Of a DNA stretch of 64,000 nt, positions 33,901-44,110 are shown in pieces. A program made the translations under genes and the position numbers. Source of the DNA: Episyrphus balteatus (Eukaryota > Arthropoda > Insecta > Diptera > Syrphidae); NCBI RefSeq assembly GCF_945859705.1, contig NC_079134.1, positions 43,578,402-43,642,401 on the forward strand, given 5' to 3'. The first letter of the stretch is position 1, and each line of letters starts with the position of its first letter. The notes under the pieces are model-generated. The model was not told the origin of the DNA. It was given only the letters and a program-made list of their open reading frames with translations, and ran no database searches.

Positions 33901-36033
33901 GGTGATTCAGGAGCAATGTGCCGAAAAACTAGAGCATGTAGGTTGGGTTGAGACAAGAAAAAAATCGTGTAGGAGCTGGGGACTATTCCCCCTCGTTTAG
34001 TCGGGAGGGGCAATTTAAAAAAAAAATTGACTTAATTAAGAAAAAAATGATTAAAAATCAATGGTTACACCTACAATAATGTGTTATACTTTTTTGTAAA
34101 GCAAAAAACCTCATCTTTTACAAAAATTATAAGCCATTTTATGCAATAGTTTTTAAAAAATTAATTTTCAAAATCAAAATTTTGAAAAAAAAAATTCAAA
34201 CTAATTTTTTGTTTTAAATTGTAAGTATTTAAGTAATAATTTAGATTTGTGAATTCGATGCTCTAACTTGTTTTTTAACTAAAACAGAAAACCGGATCCA
34301 AAAATATCTTGTCATTTTTTTGTAAAGTATCTAGGGTTGAATTTATTTTTCCGTGGTCGTCGCACAAATTGCCGAGACCCTAAATCACCATAAAGAACCA
34401 ATTTGCTCTCATCAGCATAGAGAACATTCAAGAGAATAACTAATTTTTTTCAAAATTTTATGTCATGAAGTACTAATCAAGTTTTGTGAAGATTGAGGCC
34501 ATGAAGTGACCTACTCAGTCTTTGAAGATGTGTTTGAAGCCAAAACTTAAAATAACGGGAGTTATGAACCGTTGTTGAACAGGTTTGGTGATCTATAACA
34601 CCTCAAAGATCTCAGGGACTTTACGACTTCGTGGATGGTCGTTGCGAAGCGTTAATTAAAAATAACGGTCATAGCGGGGGGGGAATAATACCTTTCCTCT
34701 AATAAAATACCGTTTAAATGAATATTTTTCGCCCTTGTTTTATTTAAATTTAATAGAAAAAGAAAATCACTGCTATTATTTTGCTCGCTTTAATTTGAGG
34801 TTTATTTTGTGTTTGGATTATTTCTTCGCTTATTAGAAATAAATTAAATTCCATTCTTACTAGAACTTAAATTTTAATGAAGTTAAAGTAGTTTTTCTTT
34901 AAAAAAAAAATCCAAAATCAAAGCTCTTTTAATGTTTAATGCTTTATTCAAAATATTTTTCAAAGCGCTGCTATTTTTTTGCTCTCAGCTGTACGTGATG
35001 TTATTGTTTTATTATTTTCTTCCCGAAATATGTGAAATAAAATCTTATTGCCGATCAAATTTTCTCAGTAATGCATACATTTTACATAATGAAAATAATA
35101 CATAATGAAAATATTGTTTTGATATTTTAACTGTCATAAAACACATTTTACAGAATTTTTTGCTGAATTGATATAAAAGATATTTAATTTGATTTTTAAA
35201 GATGTTAAAATGATATTGCTAAAAATAAAGAAAAATGTTTTACATAATTATGAAAGTATTCTTCAAACAGTTTTTCTGTTGTGAGGATATGAATTTTTAA
35301 ATGAAATAAAACACCACATTTTTGCAGCTGTAAATGGCTTACTTCTCTTGGGCAGTATTTTCGTATTAATTTATATTAAAATTGACAAAAAAAATCTATT
35401 CATGTATTAGACATTTTTCTGAATGTTACGTGATTTACCATGGAATTCCCCATCTGTACATTCTGTTGTCAGAGAAAATTAAAAAAACAACAGCAAGTCA
35501 GAATCGAAAATTGGTCAAAACGTTTCACGAAAATGTCATTACTTTTTTTTTAAGATTACTGTGATATGCTGATACTGGTTTTCCATCTTCAAAATTATGA
35601 GTCACAGTATGTGAATGATGGGAAAATATTCAGTATTGTGAAATGTGTGCGACTTTTAGACTAACTATTTTTCAGGCTATAAGAACTTTTCATTGGCACA
35701 CCTTACTTTTGTGGAAAAAAAACCCCTAAAGTTTATAACTTTGTTTCACTTAAGTATTTAAATATTTTATTTAAAAAAAAAAAATTGCTGCAGCTATCAT
35801 AAACTTACATAAATTCGATGATATGTTTTACTATAAAAACTGATAGGTATCTCTAATTCCATAAAACTGTATTCATTACTTCCTGGCTTAAGCACATTTA
35901 TCATAGGCTCATCGGTATACCGGTAAAGCTGCTTAAAATTCAAGTCGTTTGGATGTTGTGTTTGAACTTTGTTCAGAATTTGTAGCACAATCATAATGCC
36001 CAATAACTTTCCAAATTTATAATAACTGGTCAT
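18396..36033 (-). CDS. Ndg: Nidogen copy B, complete ten-exon gene
   Basis: Minus strand, predicted join: 35809-36033, 33021-33317, 32779-32955, 31493-32722, 29129-29175, 28900-29060, 28610-28837, 28370-28547, 18694-18978, 18396-18615. The total is 3048 nt, 1015 residues plus TAG. Order: signal peptide (about 1-26), NIDO (to about 255), EGF (about 283-320), G2F beta-barrel (about 325-545), two EGFs including a DIDEC calcium-binding type (about 550-625), further EGF modules (exons 5-7), YWTD-type propeller (exons 7-10, with LIYW and KLYW strands), and a terminal EGF with two to three cysteine pairs. That is the nidogen domain order, but shorter than the roughly 1250-1350 residues usual for nidogens, probably through fewer central EGFs. 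Splice phases agree at every junction; the exon 3 donor (GTTAGA) is weak. Intron 8 is 9.4 kb and full of retrotransposon sequence. An AATAAA lies about 80 bp after the stop (18312-18317 on the plus strand). Confidence 0.88.
18995..19427. mobile_element. Inverted-repeat element beside the exon 9 acceptor
   Basis: Ends are GAGGCCAGAAAAATTC and the complement of GAGGTCAGAAAAATTC. Inverted homology continues inward through ATCACATCACG, GAGATATTCCCGT, TTTTTTAGCGTTTACT and TTTGTAACAGTTTCTA. It begins only about 17 bp beyond the exon 9 border of copy B, so it abuts the splice acceptor pyrimidine tract. Copy A lacks it. No clear target duplication. Confidence 0.6.
20225..20705. repeat. AT-rich block with repeated ACGACAA motifs (second copy at 24427-24907)
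   Basis: CTTACGACAA, CTACGACAA, ACACGACAG, TCACGACAA, TTACGACAA and TTCACGACAA occur within 480 bp, together with CTACCAGGGGTTATTTTT. The motif resembles the core of the foldback at 60483-62435 (GTCGTAAACGCC). I see no complete inverted repeat around it, so I only note a possible relative. Confidence 0.3.
21626..23410 (-). pseudogene. Jockey-like retrotransposon ORF2, copy 1 (truncated, frameshifted)
   Basis: Minus strand. It contains the end of the endonuclease, the linker and RT blocks in at least three frames: 23246-22383 (linker), 22467-22135 (PKQGKPPT, SYRPISL, IHQFGFRNKHST), 22163-21735 (AGVPQGSVLGP, FADDTAIL) and 21841-21626 (KYLGMTLD). The 5' part is missing because the tandem-duplication junction cuts it at 23410. 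The frameshifts are identical to copy 2, so this was dead before it was duplicated. Confidence 0.85.
23832..24220 (-). repeat. 389-bp insertion unique to unit 2, related to the AGGGTGATTC repeat
   Basis: Absent from unit 1 at 20020. Read on the minus strand, it contains the same repeat as 1994-2192 (AGGGTGAT, TAGGTTGGG, GGGAGGGG, GGTTACACCC), preceded by a homopolymeric C run of about 17. Its 24057-24095 segment is the inverse of 28152-28185, just beyond the 5' end of Jockey copy 2. Confidence 0.65.
25828..28069 (-). pseudogene. Jockey-like retrotransposon ORF2, copy 2 (endonuclease plus frameshifted RT)
   Basis: Minus strand. The 494-codon frame 28069-26585 holds an AP-type endonuclease (CLVSETHF, AIYCPPRGSP, GGDFNAKHTHWGS, SSDHTPVIL) and linker. 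RT motifs follow in other frames: 26669-26337 (SYRPISLKP, FGFRNKHST), 26365-25937 (GVPQGSVLGPTLYLLY, FADDTAILL) and 26043-25828. APE endonuclease plus RT without RNase H fits the Jockey clade. Recognisable homology starts near 28090, a little short of a normal 5' end. The 3' UTR probably continues left to about 25450. Confidence 0.85.
28370..29175 (-). CDS. Ndg: Nidogen copy B exons 5-8 (EGFs and first propeller blades)
   Basis: Four exons: 29129-29175, 28900-29060, 28610-28837 and 28370-28547. All have GT-AG borders (donors GTGAGT, then GTAAGT three times) and compatible phases (2, 1, 1, 2). Exons 5-7 give EGF modules (CSDHASC, ECICNPGFYSS, HPNANCHS, CVCKTGYHGNG). The end of exon 7 and exon 8 begin the YWTD-type propeller (GRVYYF, SANYDGTDSR, GLAIDSISRLIYW, NIAVDPIRG). 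Confidence 0.85.
29352..30820. mobile_element. Nested inverted-repeat (MITE-like) elements in intron 4 of copy B
   Basis: The arms 29571-29750 and 30660-30820 are inverted repeats (AATGAAGTGCAATTCATTGG, ACGTCCCTTACTTTG, TTATTCTATCG); the gap between them is filled by the truncated LINE at 29783-30487. A third arm at 29352-29421 is the inverse of 29546-29610, forming an additional hairpin. One element appears to have inserted beside or into another of the same family. A related block with AAAGTGTCTACCAAAGTAAG occurs in both spacers (15335 and 41697). Confidence 0.6.
29783..30487 (-). mobile_element. Dead-on-arrival LINE fragment with 16-bp target duplication
   Basis: Flanked by TTTTCGGCTAGCTTTG at 29767-29782 and 30488-30503. 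The 3' end on the minus strand is AATAAAGAATTTTATC followed by TATC repeats. Coding remnant 30169-30487 on the minus strand is the C-terminal tail of a non-LTR ORF2: CGLCNRREAEDTLHFIAVCP, a CCHC-type knuckle. Only about 700 bp of the 3' end was copied, so it was inactive on insertion. Confidence 0.85.
30869..31492. other. Rest of intron 4 of copy B
   Basis: Contains a CCCCTCCCCCC...GAGGGGCAAC hairpin at about 30890-30920, a relative of the repeat at 1994. The remainder is AT-rich with no recognised feature up to the exon 4 donor. Confidence 0.5.
31493..33317 (-). CDS. Ndg: Nidogen copy B exons 2-4
   Basis: Exon 2 33021-33317 (99 codons), exon 3 32779-32955 (59 codons), exon 4 31493-32722 (410 codons); all are phase 0. 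Exons 2-3 build the NIDO domain (PLIAPFFANVDTSDSG; SGQSGNLDFPAQAGF; INGSGTEK). The intron between exons 3 and 4 is only 56 nt with donor GTTAGA; joining it gives GTEKVANLSKMSNIG, which fits the family far better than reading through. Exon 4 holds an EGF, the G2F barrel (SSFGWLVAKPLS, GGKFVHSSELTF), an EGF and a DIDEC calcium-binding EGF, and ends at a GTAAGTAC donor. Confidence 0.85.
33318..35808 (-). other. Intron 1 of nidogen copy B
   Basis: A shorter version of the copy C intron. It contains the AGGGTGATTC repeat (33896-34075), the unoccupied site of the palindromic foldback (34064-34078) and a Tc1-like transposase remnant (34305-34432). The rest is AT-rich with no recognised feature. An open stretch at 33560-33700 is conserved with 1680-1820 of copy C (see findings). 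Confidence 0.65.
34305..34432 (-). pseudogene. Tc1/mariner-like transposase remnant
   Basis: About 40 codons on the minus strand read NVLYADESKLVLYGD, then VRRPRKNKFNPRY. This matches the Tc1-family block around the second catalytic Asp (DESK...) and the following RRP...NPRY. No further transposase can be followed in frame; neighbouring frames are full of stops. It is absent from the equivalent part of copy C. Confidence 0.6.
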
Positions 36034-39000
36034 TTTGCTATGAAAAATTTAAAATAAATGTATTTTTTAATTATTAATTTAAACTAAGACTTATGTAATA
36101 GTAATACATACACGGGTTGTATGTTTATTGGGTTAAAGTGAAAGTAACTGTGAAACTATTATTTTTTTTCTGTAATTTTTTTCCAATTGCTATTGAGGAT
36201 ATAAAATATTAAAAAGAAAAAAAAGTAGAATAAATAGTTGAAATCAAATTTAAAGCTTGTTTGAAATAAACAGATAAGACACTAAAGAAGCAAACACACA
36301 AAATATTTATATCACTGGTTAAAGAAACACCGAATCAAAAGATGTGCAATCCATGTACACTACACTTTGTCAACTGATTTTAATAAAATGAAATCTTATT
36401 TTAAATGACCGCTGCAAGAACCAGACCCGGTTAATCATGATCAGGTCGAGTGACTAGGAAAGTGGTATACTTGACATTCAAAAGAACTCGATTTAATAAA
36501 ACAAGAACAATACATAATTTGACGGATTTTATGTTCAAAATAAAAAAAAAAGACAATCAATGCATACATTTTGGTTGCATTATTATGGTTAATAATGCGA
36601 TTCCGTTAAATTTGTTTTAAGTTATTTTATCATAAACTTATAAATCACTTAACAAAAGATAAAAAATAGGTTATATTTTGGTAGAATTATAAAATAAAAC
36701 TGATGATGACGCTGATTGTTTGCTGTCATGTCGTTGAATCAATACTTGTTCTTGGATTTCCAATCGGAGTCTAACGTGATCTTTTGAAGTGATGTTGTTT
36801 TAAAGGAATTGATATTGATGGACGAAATACAGGGTGTTCCGGATTATGATAAGGGCATTTCAAGGGGTGATTTTGGGGTATTTTCTATGAAGAAAATTGC
36901 TCTACAGTAAATTCCGTTGTCCGTTGAAAAAAAAACTAAGCGAAGATTTAAGAAAAAGCTTACTTTGGTATTCCTCTACTTATGTTAATGATAATTTCTC
37001 TGTTAATACAAATGATAAAAACTTCGCCAAGATCTTGATTTTAAAAAGAAATGTTATTCTTTGAAACTGCATTTTAAAAATGTTAATATCTTTTCTTATT
37101 ACTCAGATATATTAATTTTTATATGCAGTTAATTTTTTTCTTAACTATGATAATTTTTGACTTTGAGGCGAATTTTCTTCGATAAATGTGTGTTAAATAT
37201 AGTATTAATTTGTTCTTATGATGCTTGTACAAACCAGCACCAAGAAAAATCTTTAAAAATATGTTGTTTTTTTTGTTTAGTCATAAAAGGGGAAGAAATT
37301 CATTTTTTAGGGCCAATTTTTCAATGGTCAGTTAAATAGTCAGTTACGAGTAGTACTTATTCCCCAGAAAGAGAAAAAATCAATTTTTCAACAAGATATT
37401 AGTCTATTGAATAGACCCTTTTGAATGGAACAAATTCGTTCAAGAGTTTTTATTGCTGATTTATGATTCCTTGACATAAAAGAATACTCCAGCCAAAAGT
37501 GCTGCTAAATTCATTGGTGCATTTCTGAGAAAACGGCAACACTGGTCGGTTTTCAGTGTTTTGGATTTAACTCGAAAACCAAGCTTAACTTTGAAATGGT
37601 TCAAAGACACTTTTCATAGCAAATTAAATTTTCTGTCAAGTTAAGATGGTTAAAAAATTTTAAAAATTATATTTGACTAAAATTCTAACCTAAAATCAAA
37701 GAAAATAAAATGCACGACTGGGTCGCACGAACTTGCTCTTAGAGTTAAAGTTGCTTAAATTTTTAAGACTTTTTATATAGAAATTTGAAAAAAAAAAAAT
37801 AAAATTCGTTTTTTAAAAAAAATGAAAAAAAATCTGAAATTAAATTGCCCTCCAAAACAAGTATGCAGTTTTGATTGATATATTAACATGCATTTTTAGA
37901 AAAAAAATTTTCAAAATCGTTAGAGCCGTTTTCTAAAAAATTAATTTTTTATAAATAATTTTTTGGAAAAAAAGTTTTAAAATAAAATTGGTATGCCATT
38001 TTGTAGAAATCACTAATCAACATCTAAAAACAAAATTTCAAAAAAATTCAATGTCCCGTTTTCGAAAATTTGATTTTTCAAAAAAAAAATTTCAAAATTT
38101 TTTTAAAAATCCAAAAATATTTTTTTTTTTAAATTTTATTTTTGGCTTATATTAAGATTATATAAATGCTTTCTCACAAAAAGTTTCGTTGAAATCGAAT
38201 AAGCGGTTTCGGAGATAATCGGATTTGAAAAAAAGGGTTCTATGGCATGTACCGTTAATAATGATTTTCAAAAAAAATTTTTTTTCATTGAAAGATAGAC
38301 CTTAGCTTAAAACTAACATTTGAATTTTTTAAACAAAATCGTTGGAGCCGTTTTCGAGATATTTCAATTTTACTAAAATCGGTATATGACAAGTACCGTT
38401 ATTTTTGGTCCAAAAAAATTAATTCCAAAAACCCCTCTGGAGAGTCGCCAAATAACGCTACATACCAAGTTTGACATTAATCGGTCCATCCGTTTAGGCT
38501 ATAGCTCCTTATACAGACAGACAGACGGACTTCCGGGACCCACTTTTTTGGCACTGTCTACCATCGTAATGTCATGGAAAAATGTTATCTCAACTTTTTT
38601 TTTTGTACGAATACATAACTTGATATATAGTACCTATATCGCAAGTAAAAAGTTAAAAAATTGACGATTTTATTTTTTTTTTGCTAAATCAAGGGGCATT
38701 TTGTATATGTAGCCGGAACGTCCAAACTTTGTAGGTACTAATGAAATAAAGTAGAGGTAAAATCCTTTGATAATATTTTTTTTGTCAATAAACAACTTAA
38801 ATCTACCTATTCCAAAATTAGCACTTTTTCTAAATTTTGAAATCGTATTATTTGGTAACTTTTAAAGCTGAAACACAATCACGCTTTGCCAGACGCGTCG
38901 TCGCGTTACGTTCAGAAATCCTCAAAGCGCGCTTCTGTCACTTTGACTTTGAACAGCTGATTGCAACATAAAATCTGGTGTCAAATAAAAAAAAACACAG

Positions 39001-42000
39001 TCACTCACAAAATTATTGGGCCAAGTCTTTATCTTGATTTAATTGTGGAAAAATGAAAAAGCATATTAATGTGTTTAAAAAATGCATAGAAATTTGTTTA
39101 TTCTTTAATCCTATAGTTATAAAAACAAAACCAATCAATTTATATTGTTTTTAACAATAAAACTCAGTCTAAAACATCATTAATTTTTTTTTGTTTTTAA
39201 TACGTAAATTGTTTTGATTTAAAATATCTCGATGTCGTTTTTTTGTGCAAAATCTATAAAGAGAAATTAAAAAACACACATAGTTTTGCAATAATTTATT
39301 TTTTGTATTCACATTTGGCGCAATAATAATGTGGGTGACTGTAACTATGTCTGTTAAATGTCAGAAAGCGAGCAAAAGTTCAGTCTGGTTGAACTTTTGC
39401 TCGCTTTCTAACGTTTCCTTACGTTTGTCAAAAAAAGCGTACGTAAGAAATGCGTCATTGTGTGAGGTTACACAGATTTCCTATAGTTGAACTTTTTGCA
39501 GTTGTCAAAATCGACGTCAAAGCGTGATTGTGTTTCAGCTTTTAGACTTTTAAAGTAAACATACTTCGAGGGATTGATTGAAACAATTTTAAATTTGAAA
39601 ATTTTAGCCAGGGGGCGTGGCAACCGCCCATTTTCACTGAATTTTCATCAAATATAGAGATTTTCAATTCTACATCCATACCTTGCAAAAAGTAGTGAAA
39701 TCACAACAAAAACATTACTGTTAAAAAAGAGCCAAGTTCTCCTATGTTGAAATTATGCTGGCACAAAAAGTATGGAGATGTAAAAGTGTACCAAGTTCTA
39801 AAGTTTGGGTTCAAATTCGTATCAATAAAATTTTGATTGTTCTCTTGACAATTTTTCTTTTGATTGCCGATTTTTAAAGTTATTTAAAAAATTGCCAAGT
39901 AAACAATCAAGATTTAAATGGGTATCAGTTGAATTCCAAAGAGGAAAAGGTAATATATATATTACAGTTTTGAAAAAAAAAAAAAACTTAAAAATTGTTT
40001 CAATTTCATTTGATTTTTTTTTTTGATAAAAACTGAATTTTTGCATTGAAATAATTGATTTTCTCAAAGACTTTGGCAAATAAGAACTAAAATGTTTGCT
40101 ATTGAACTTTCAACAATAAGGGATATTGAATGAAAAAAAACTTTATTTTTAAACGTTGAACTTTAAAAAAAAAATAAGTTAAATATTTTTACAAAACTTC
40201 TATTAAAAAAGGTCTTTGAAAATGAAATACTTTTAAATTTTTTTCATAAACTGTATTACATATTGACATTTCCTTTTATAATTTCAAATCATATTATTAA
40301 ATGTGGCCAGACAAATTTCAAAAATAAATGCATTATATATTACGAAAAAGTTTAAAGAACGACATGTTAAAATTTTTTCAATAACTTTTTTTTTTTCAAA
40401 AATCTGAGTTTAATTACCATTTTTTCATAAACCCGTCATTCAATTGACTTAATTTTAATTTTATGCATATGAATAAGCTTCTAGCTTTTTAAAAATGTAT
40501 TTTTAAATATTGTAGGTGTTGCCGTTGTGTTCAAATATTTTTTTTTTGTGTTTGAAGTCAATTTGTGAGAAAATTGTATTTATCACCTAAACGATGGAAG
40601 ATTGTCCTTTACTCCTACATAGTTGTTTTCGTTTAATTGCCTTGACAATCTTTTGGCATATGTTAATTAATGAAATTTAAGCAAAATGTTTGAAAAAAAA
40701 TTTTTTGTTCACAAAAATCTTCAACGTCAACAGCGGTAATTTTTGATCTATAGAGGTTTAAGTATTTATAATTACCGACGTTTGAAAATCAGAGCTAAAA
40801 GATTATCTATAATTTAAAAAAAATAGCTCTCTACGACCCACGGTAGCCGAGTTATTATGATTTTAAGAAAGCATTAAACCTTAAGAAAATTTCAAAAAAT
40901 TTCCCTGTTTGTAAGTCGAATAATAGTTCTCAGTGAGAAGGGGTTATTTTCATTGTTTCTTGTTATAAGAGGATTTAACTCGTGTTTTATTAAATTAATT
41001 TCTTGGCTCGTGTGGGTCGTAGAGAGCTTATTTTTTTTAATTATAGATAATTTAAAGGTCTTAAATAGTATTATATTTTGTTAGCCAATAATTACACCGT
41101 TTGCAAAATAATAAGGCTAGAGTGTGCATAATAAAAACGATTTCGACTTAATATTACAAAAAAATGTGCAATTGATAGAAAATGTTGTAAGAAAAAAGCC
41201 GAGTTATTCCCAAAAAAACGATATTTTTGGGTGTCATCGGACCGGTTTTACTTGCGTTCATTTATCAATTGCTCGGCCATCTTTGGTGATAAAGAGTTTT
41301 TTAGTTAAAATGCAAGAAATTAAGAGGGCTACAAAATAGGTTAGACAAATTATATGTGCTTTTTTCGAAATAAAAACGAAAATCTGTTTTTTAACAATTA
41401 GAATTTTTACTTAAACTGGCTGCCATTTTGTAGTTACTTACTTGAATACAATGAAATTACCTTTAAACGATAGAAGATATTATAAGGAAGAGAATGTATG
41501 TTCACTTTTCGGTCTACGACATACTGGAGCAAAGATATTAGCTTAGAAGTAAAACATCCAAAAAATGCATTTTTGTGAATAACTCCGCTAAAAAGAATGA
41601 TCATGTGGTGAGAAATTGGGTTTAAGCCTTTTAAATATACCCCGGAAAATTCAATAGCTTTAAAACCATGCGAACTACATGATTTTTAATCCGCCACAAA
41701 GTGTCTACCAAAGTAAGAGACGTTAATGTTAAGGGCATCATTTTTCATCATTTCCAACAACATTTCGATAATATTATGAACAAAAAAAAATTTTTTTTTT
41801 TAATTTGAAATTGTTGAAGTTTTTTTATTGCCAAATATCTATATTACGCATACGTCACAGTGATTTTATTTACAGAAATTATGCATATAGAACAATAATT
41901 TAAAAACTAAAACTAAAAACTATTTTAACATTTTTAACTACTTTGATAAAATGCAATTATCTAAAAAAAATCCTCTTATTTTTATTTTCAGGTAAGTGAA

Positions 42001-42384
42001 TGACTACAAAAGTTTTGTTAAAGTTTCGTTAAGTACAAAAATAAGTAAGTAACTCCATAACTAACATTTAAGATGTTATGTTATGGATTTAAAAAAACTG
42101 CATTTTGCAACGGAAAATTCAATAATAACTAATAAATAAAAATCATTACAGCTTTTTGAAAAAAAAAAAACAGATTTTCCATTTTGGTGCATTTTGGAAC
42201 TGTTAATTTTGGTAAAAAAATAACACATTTTTCGAGATGTAGCTCAAGATAGAGACAGACAAACAGATCGGAACACCACTTTTTGACATTCTCTATCATC
42301 GTTATGTCATGTCTGGACGAATCTTAAACTTGCCCTATATTACCTATATCGATGTAATTTGACGCCAAAAATACCAAAAAAAAG
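36034..42384. other. B-A spacer, part 1: AT-rich, MITE-bearing, no genes
   Basis: 36034-37380 parallels 10292-13220; 39910-42384 parallels 13590-16165. Between them, 37400-39900 is specific to this copy: low-complexity A/T (37750-38300), the GACGGACTTC/CGGGACCC repeat block at 38445-38585, and the element at 38875-39541. I see no credible protein-coding frame. Confidence 0.65.
38875..39541. mobile_element. Harbinger-type MITE with internal hairpin
   Basis: Terminal inverted repeats AAGCTGAAACACAATCACG and complement, flanked by TTA on both sides (38872-38874 and 39542-39544), the 3-bp TWA duplication typical of PIF/Harbinger. Near its right side, 39361-39412 is a nearly perfect hairpin (GAAAGCGAGCAAAAGTTCA and complement) around a 7-bp loop. 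No coding capacity. Confidence 0.65.
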
Positions 42385-44110
42385 GGCTCCGTGAAGCCAG
42401 AACTGCGACCTCAAAATTTTTGAACCAAATTTGTCTAATTCGTTTGTCCACCGTTTGTCCATGTTTGTCCACCCAAAATTTTCGTTTGTCCACCCTTCAA
42501 AAAAATTTTAGAGCAAATTCTTTTTTTTTATAGGAAGTCTGAAAAATGAAAAATCGTCTAAAACGCTCAAATTTTGAGATAGACGTATAAAACCAACTGC
42601 AATCGTTTGTCCACCTCGAGTTCTATGTACACACCAAATATTATCGTTTTTCCACCCCCCGTTTAGGAGCAATTCCAAAAACAAATTTTGCACTGAAAAA
42701 TTGAAATTCCCCTAAAATCCCCAAAAATCAATTTTCATCAAAAATTCAAACTGCTGTCGTTTGTCCACCTCGAGTTCTTTACGTATACCAAAAATCATCG
42801 TTTGTCCACCCTCCGTTTAGGAGATATTCCAAAAAGAATTTTTTTATAGCAACTCAAAAAAAAGTACGCATACACCACAGTGTACCTCTACTGAAAATTA
42901 AAAAGTCCTCAAAAATTATTATTTTTTGAAAATTCAAACGGCAATCGTTTGTCCACCTCGAGAAATGGATACAAACAAAAAATCATCGTTTGTCCACCCC
43001 CCGTTTAGGTGATATTCAAAAAACAAATTTTGTACTGAAAAATTCAAAGTCCCAAAAAATCTCCAAAAATTGACTTTTTTCAAAATTTCAAATTTCTGTC
43101 GTTTGTCCACCTCGAGTTCTACACGTATACTAAAAATCGTCGTTTGTCCACCCTACGTTTAAAAGATATTCAAAAAACAAAATTTATACTGAAAATTTCA
43201 AAGTCCCAAAAAATCTCCAAAAATTGACTTTTTTCAAAATTTCAAATTTCTGTCGTTTGTCCACCTCGAGTTCTACACGTATACTAAAAATCGTCGTTTG
43301 TCCACCCTACGTTTAAAAGATATTCAAAAAACAAAATTTGTACTGAAAATTTCAAAGTCCCAAAAAATCTCCAAAAATTGACTTTTTTCAAAATTTCAAA
43401 TTTCTGTCGTTTGTCCACCTCGAGTTCTACACGTATACTAAAAATCGTCGTTTGTCCACCCTACGTTTAAAAGATATTCAAAAAACAAAATTTGTACTGA
43501 AAATTTCAAAGTCCCAAAAAATCTCCAAAAATTGACTTTTTTCAAAATTTCAAATTTTTGTCGTTTGTCCACCTCGAGTTCTACACGTATACTAAAAATC
43601 GTCGTTTGTCCACCCTACGTTTAAAAGATATTCAAAAAACAAAATTTGTACTGAAAATTTCAAAGTCCCAAAAAATCTCCAAAAATTGACTTTTTTCAAA
43701 ATTTCAAATTTCTGTCGTTTGTCCACCTCGAGTTCTACACGTATACTAAAAATCGTCGTTTGTCCACCCTACGTTTAAAAGATATTCAAAAAACAAAATT
43801 TGTACTGAAAATTTCAAAGTCCCAAAAAATCTCCAAAAATTGACTTTTTTCAAAATTTCAAATTTCTGTCGTTTGTCCACCTCGAGTTCTACACGTATAC
43901 TAAAAATCGTCGTTTGTCCACCCTACGTTTAAAAGATATTCAAAAAACAAAATTTGTACTGAAAATTTCAAAGTCCCAAAAAATCTCCAAAAATTGACTT
44001 TTTTCAAAATTTCAAATTTCTGTCGTTTGTCCACCTCGAGTTCTACACGTATACTAAAAATCGTCGTTTGTCCACCCTACGTTTAAAAGATATTCAAAAA
44101 ACAAAATTTG
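42385..44110. repeat. Left inverted repeat of the NOF-like element
   Basis: Seven 154-bp direct repeats (CTCGAG at 43111, 43265, 43419, 43573, 43727, 43881, 44035), near identical, preceded by three diverged, longer-spaced units (CTCGAG at 42611 and 42757, and CCTCGAG at 42954). Each unit contains CGTTTGTCCACC twice in the same orientation about 43 bp apart, so the arm offers some 20 copies of one motif, probably transposase-binding sites. Confidence 0.9.

Noticed and set aside
41124..41339. Short ORF conserved between spacers (also 14738-14962)
   Set aside because: Conservation follows the spacer duplication; the protein has no recognisable features and the surrounding DNA is equally conserved.
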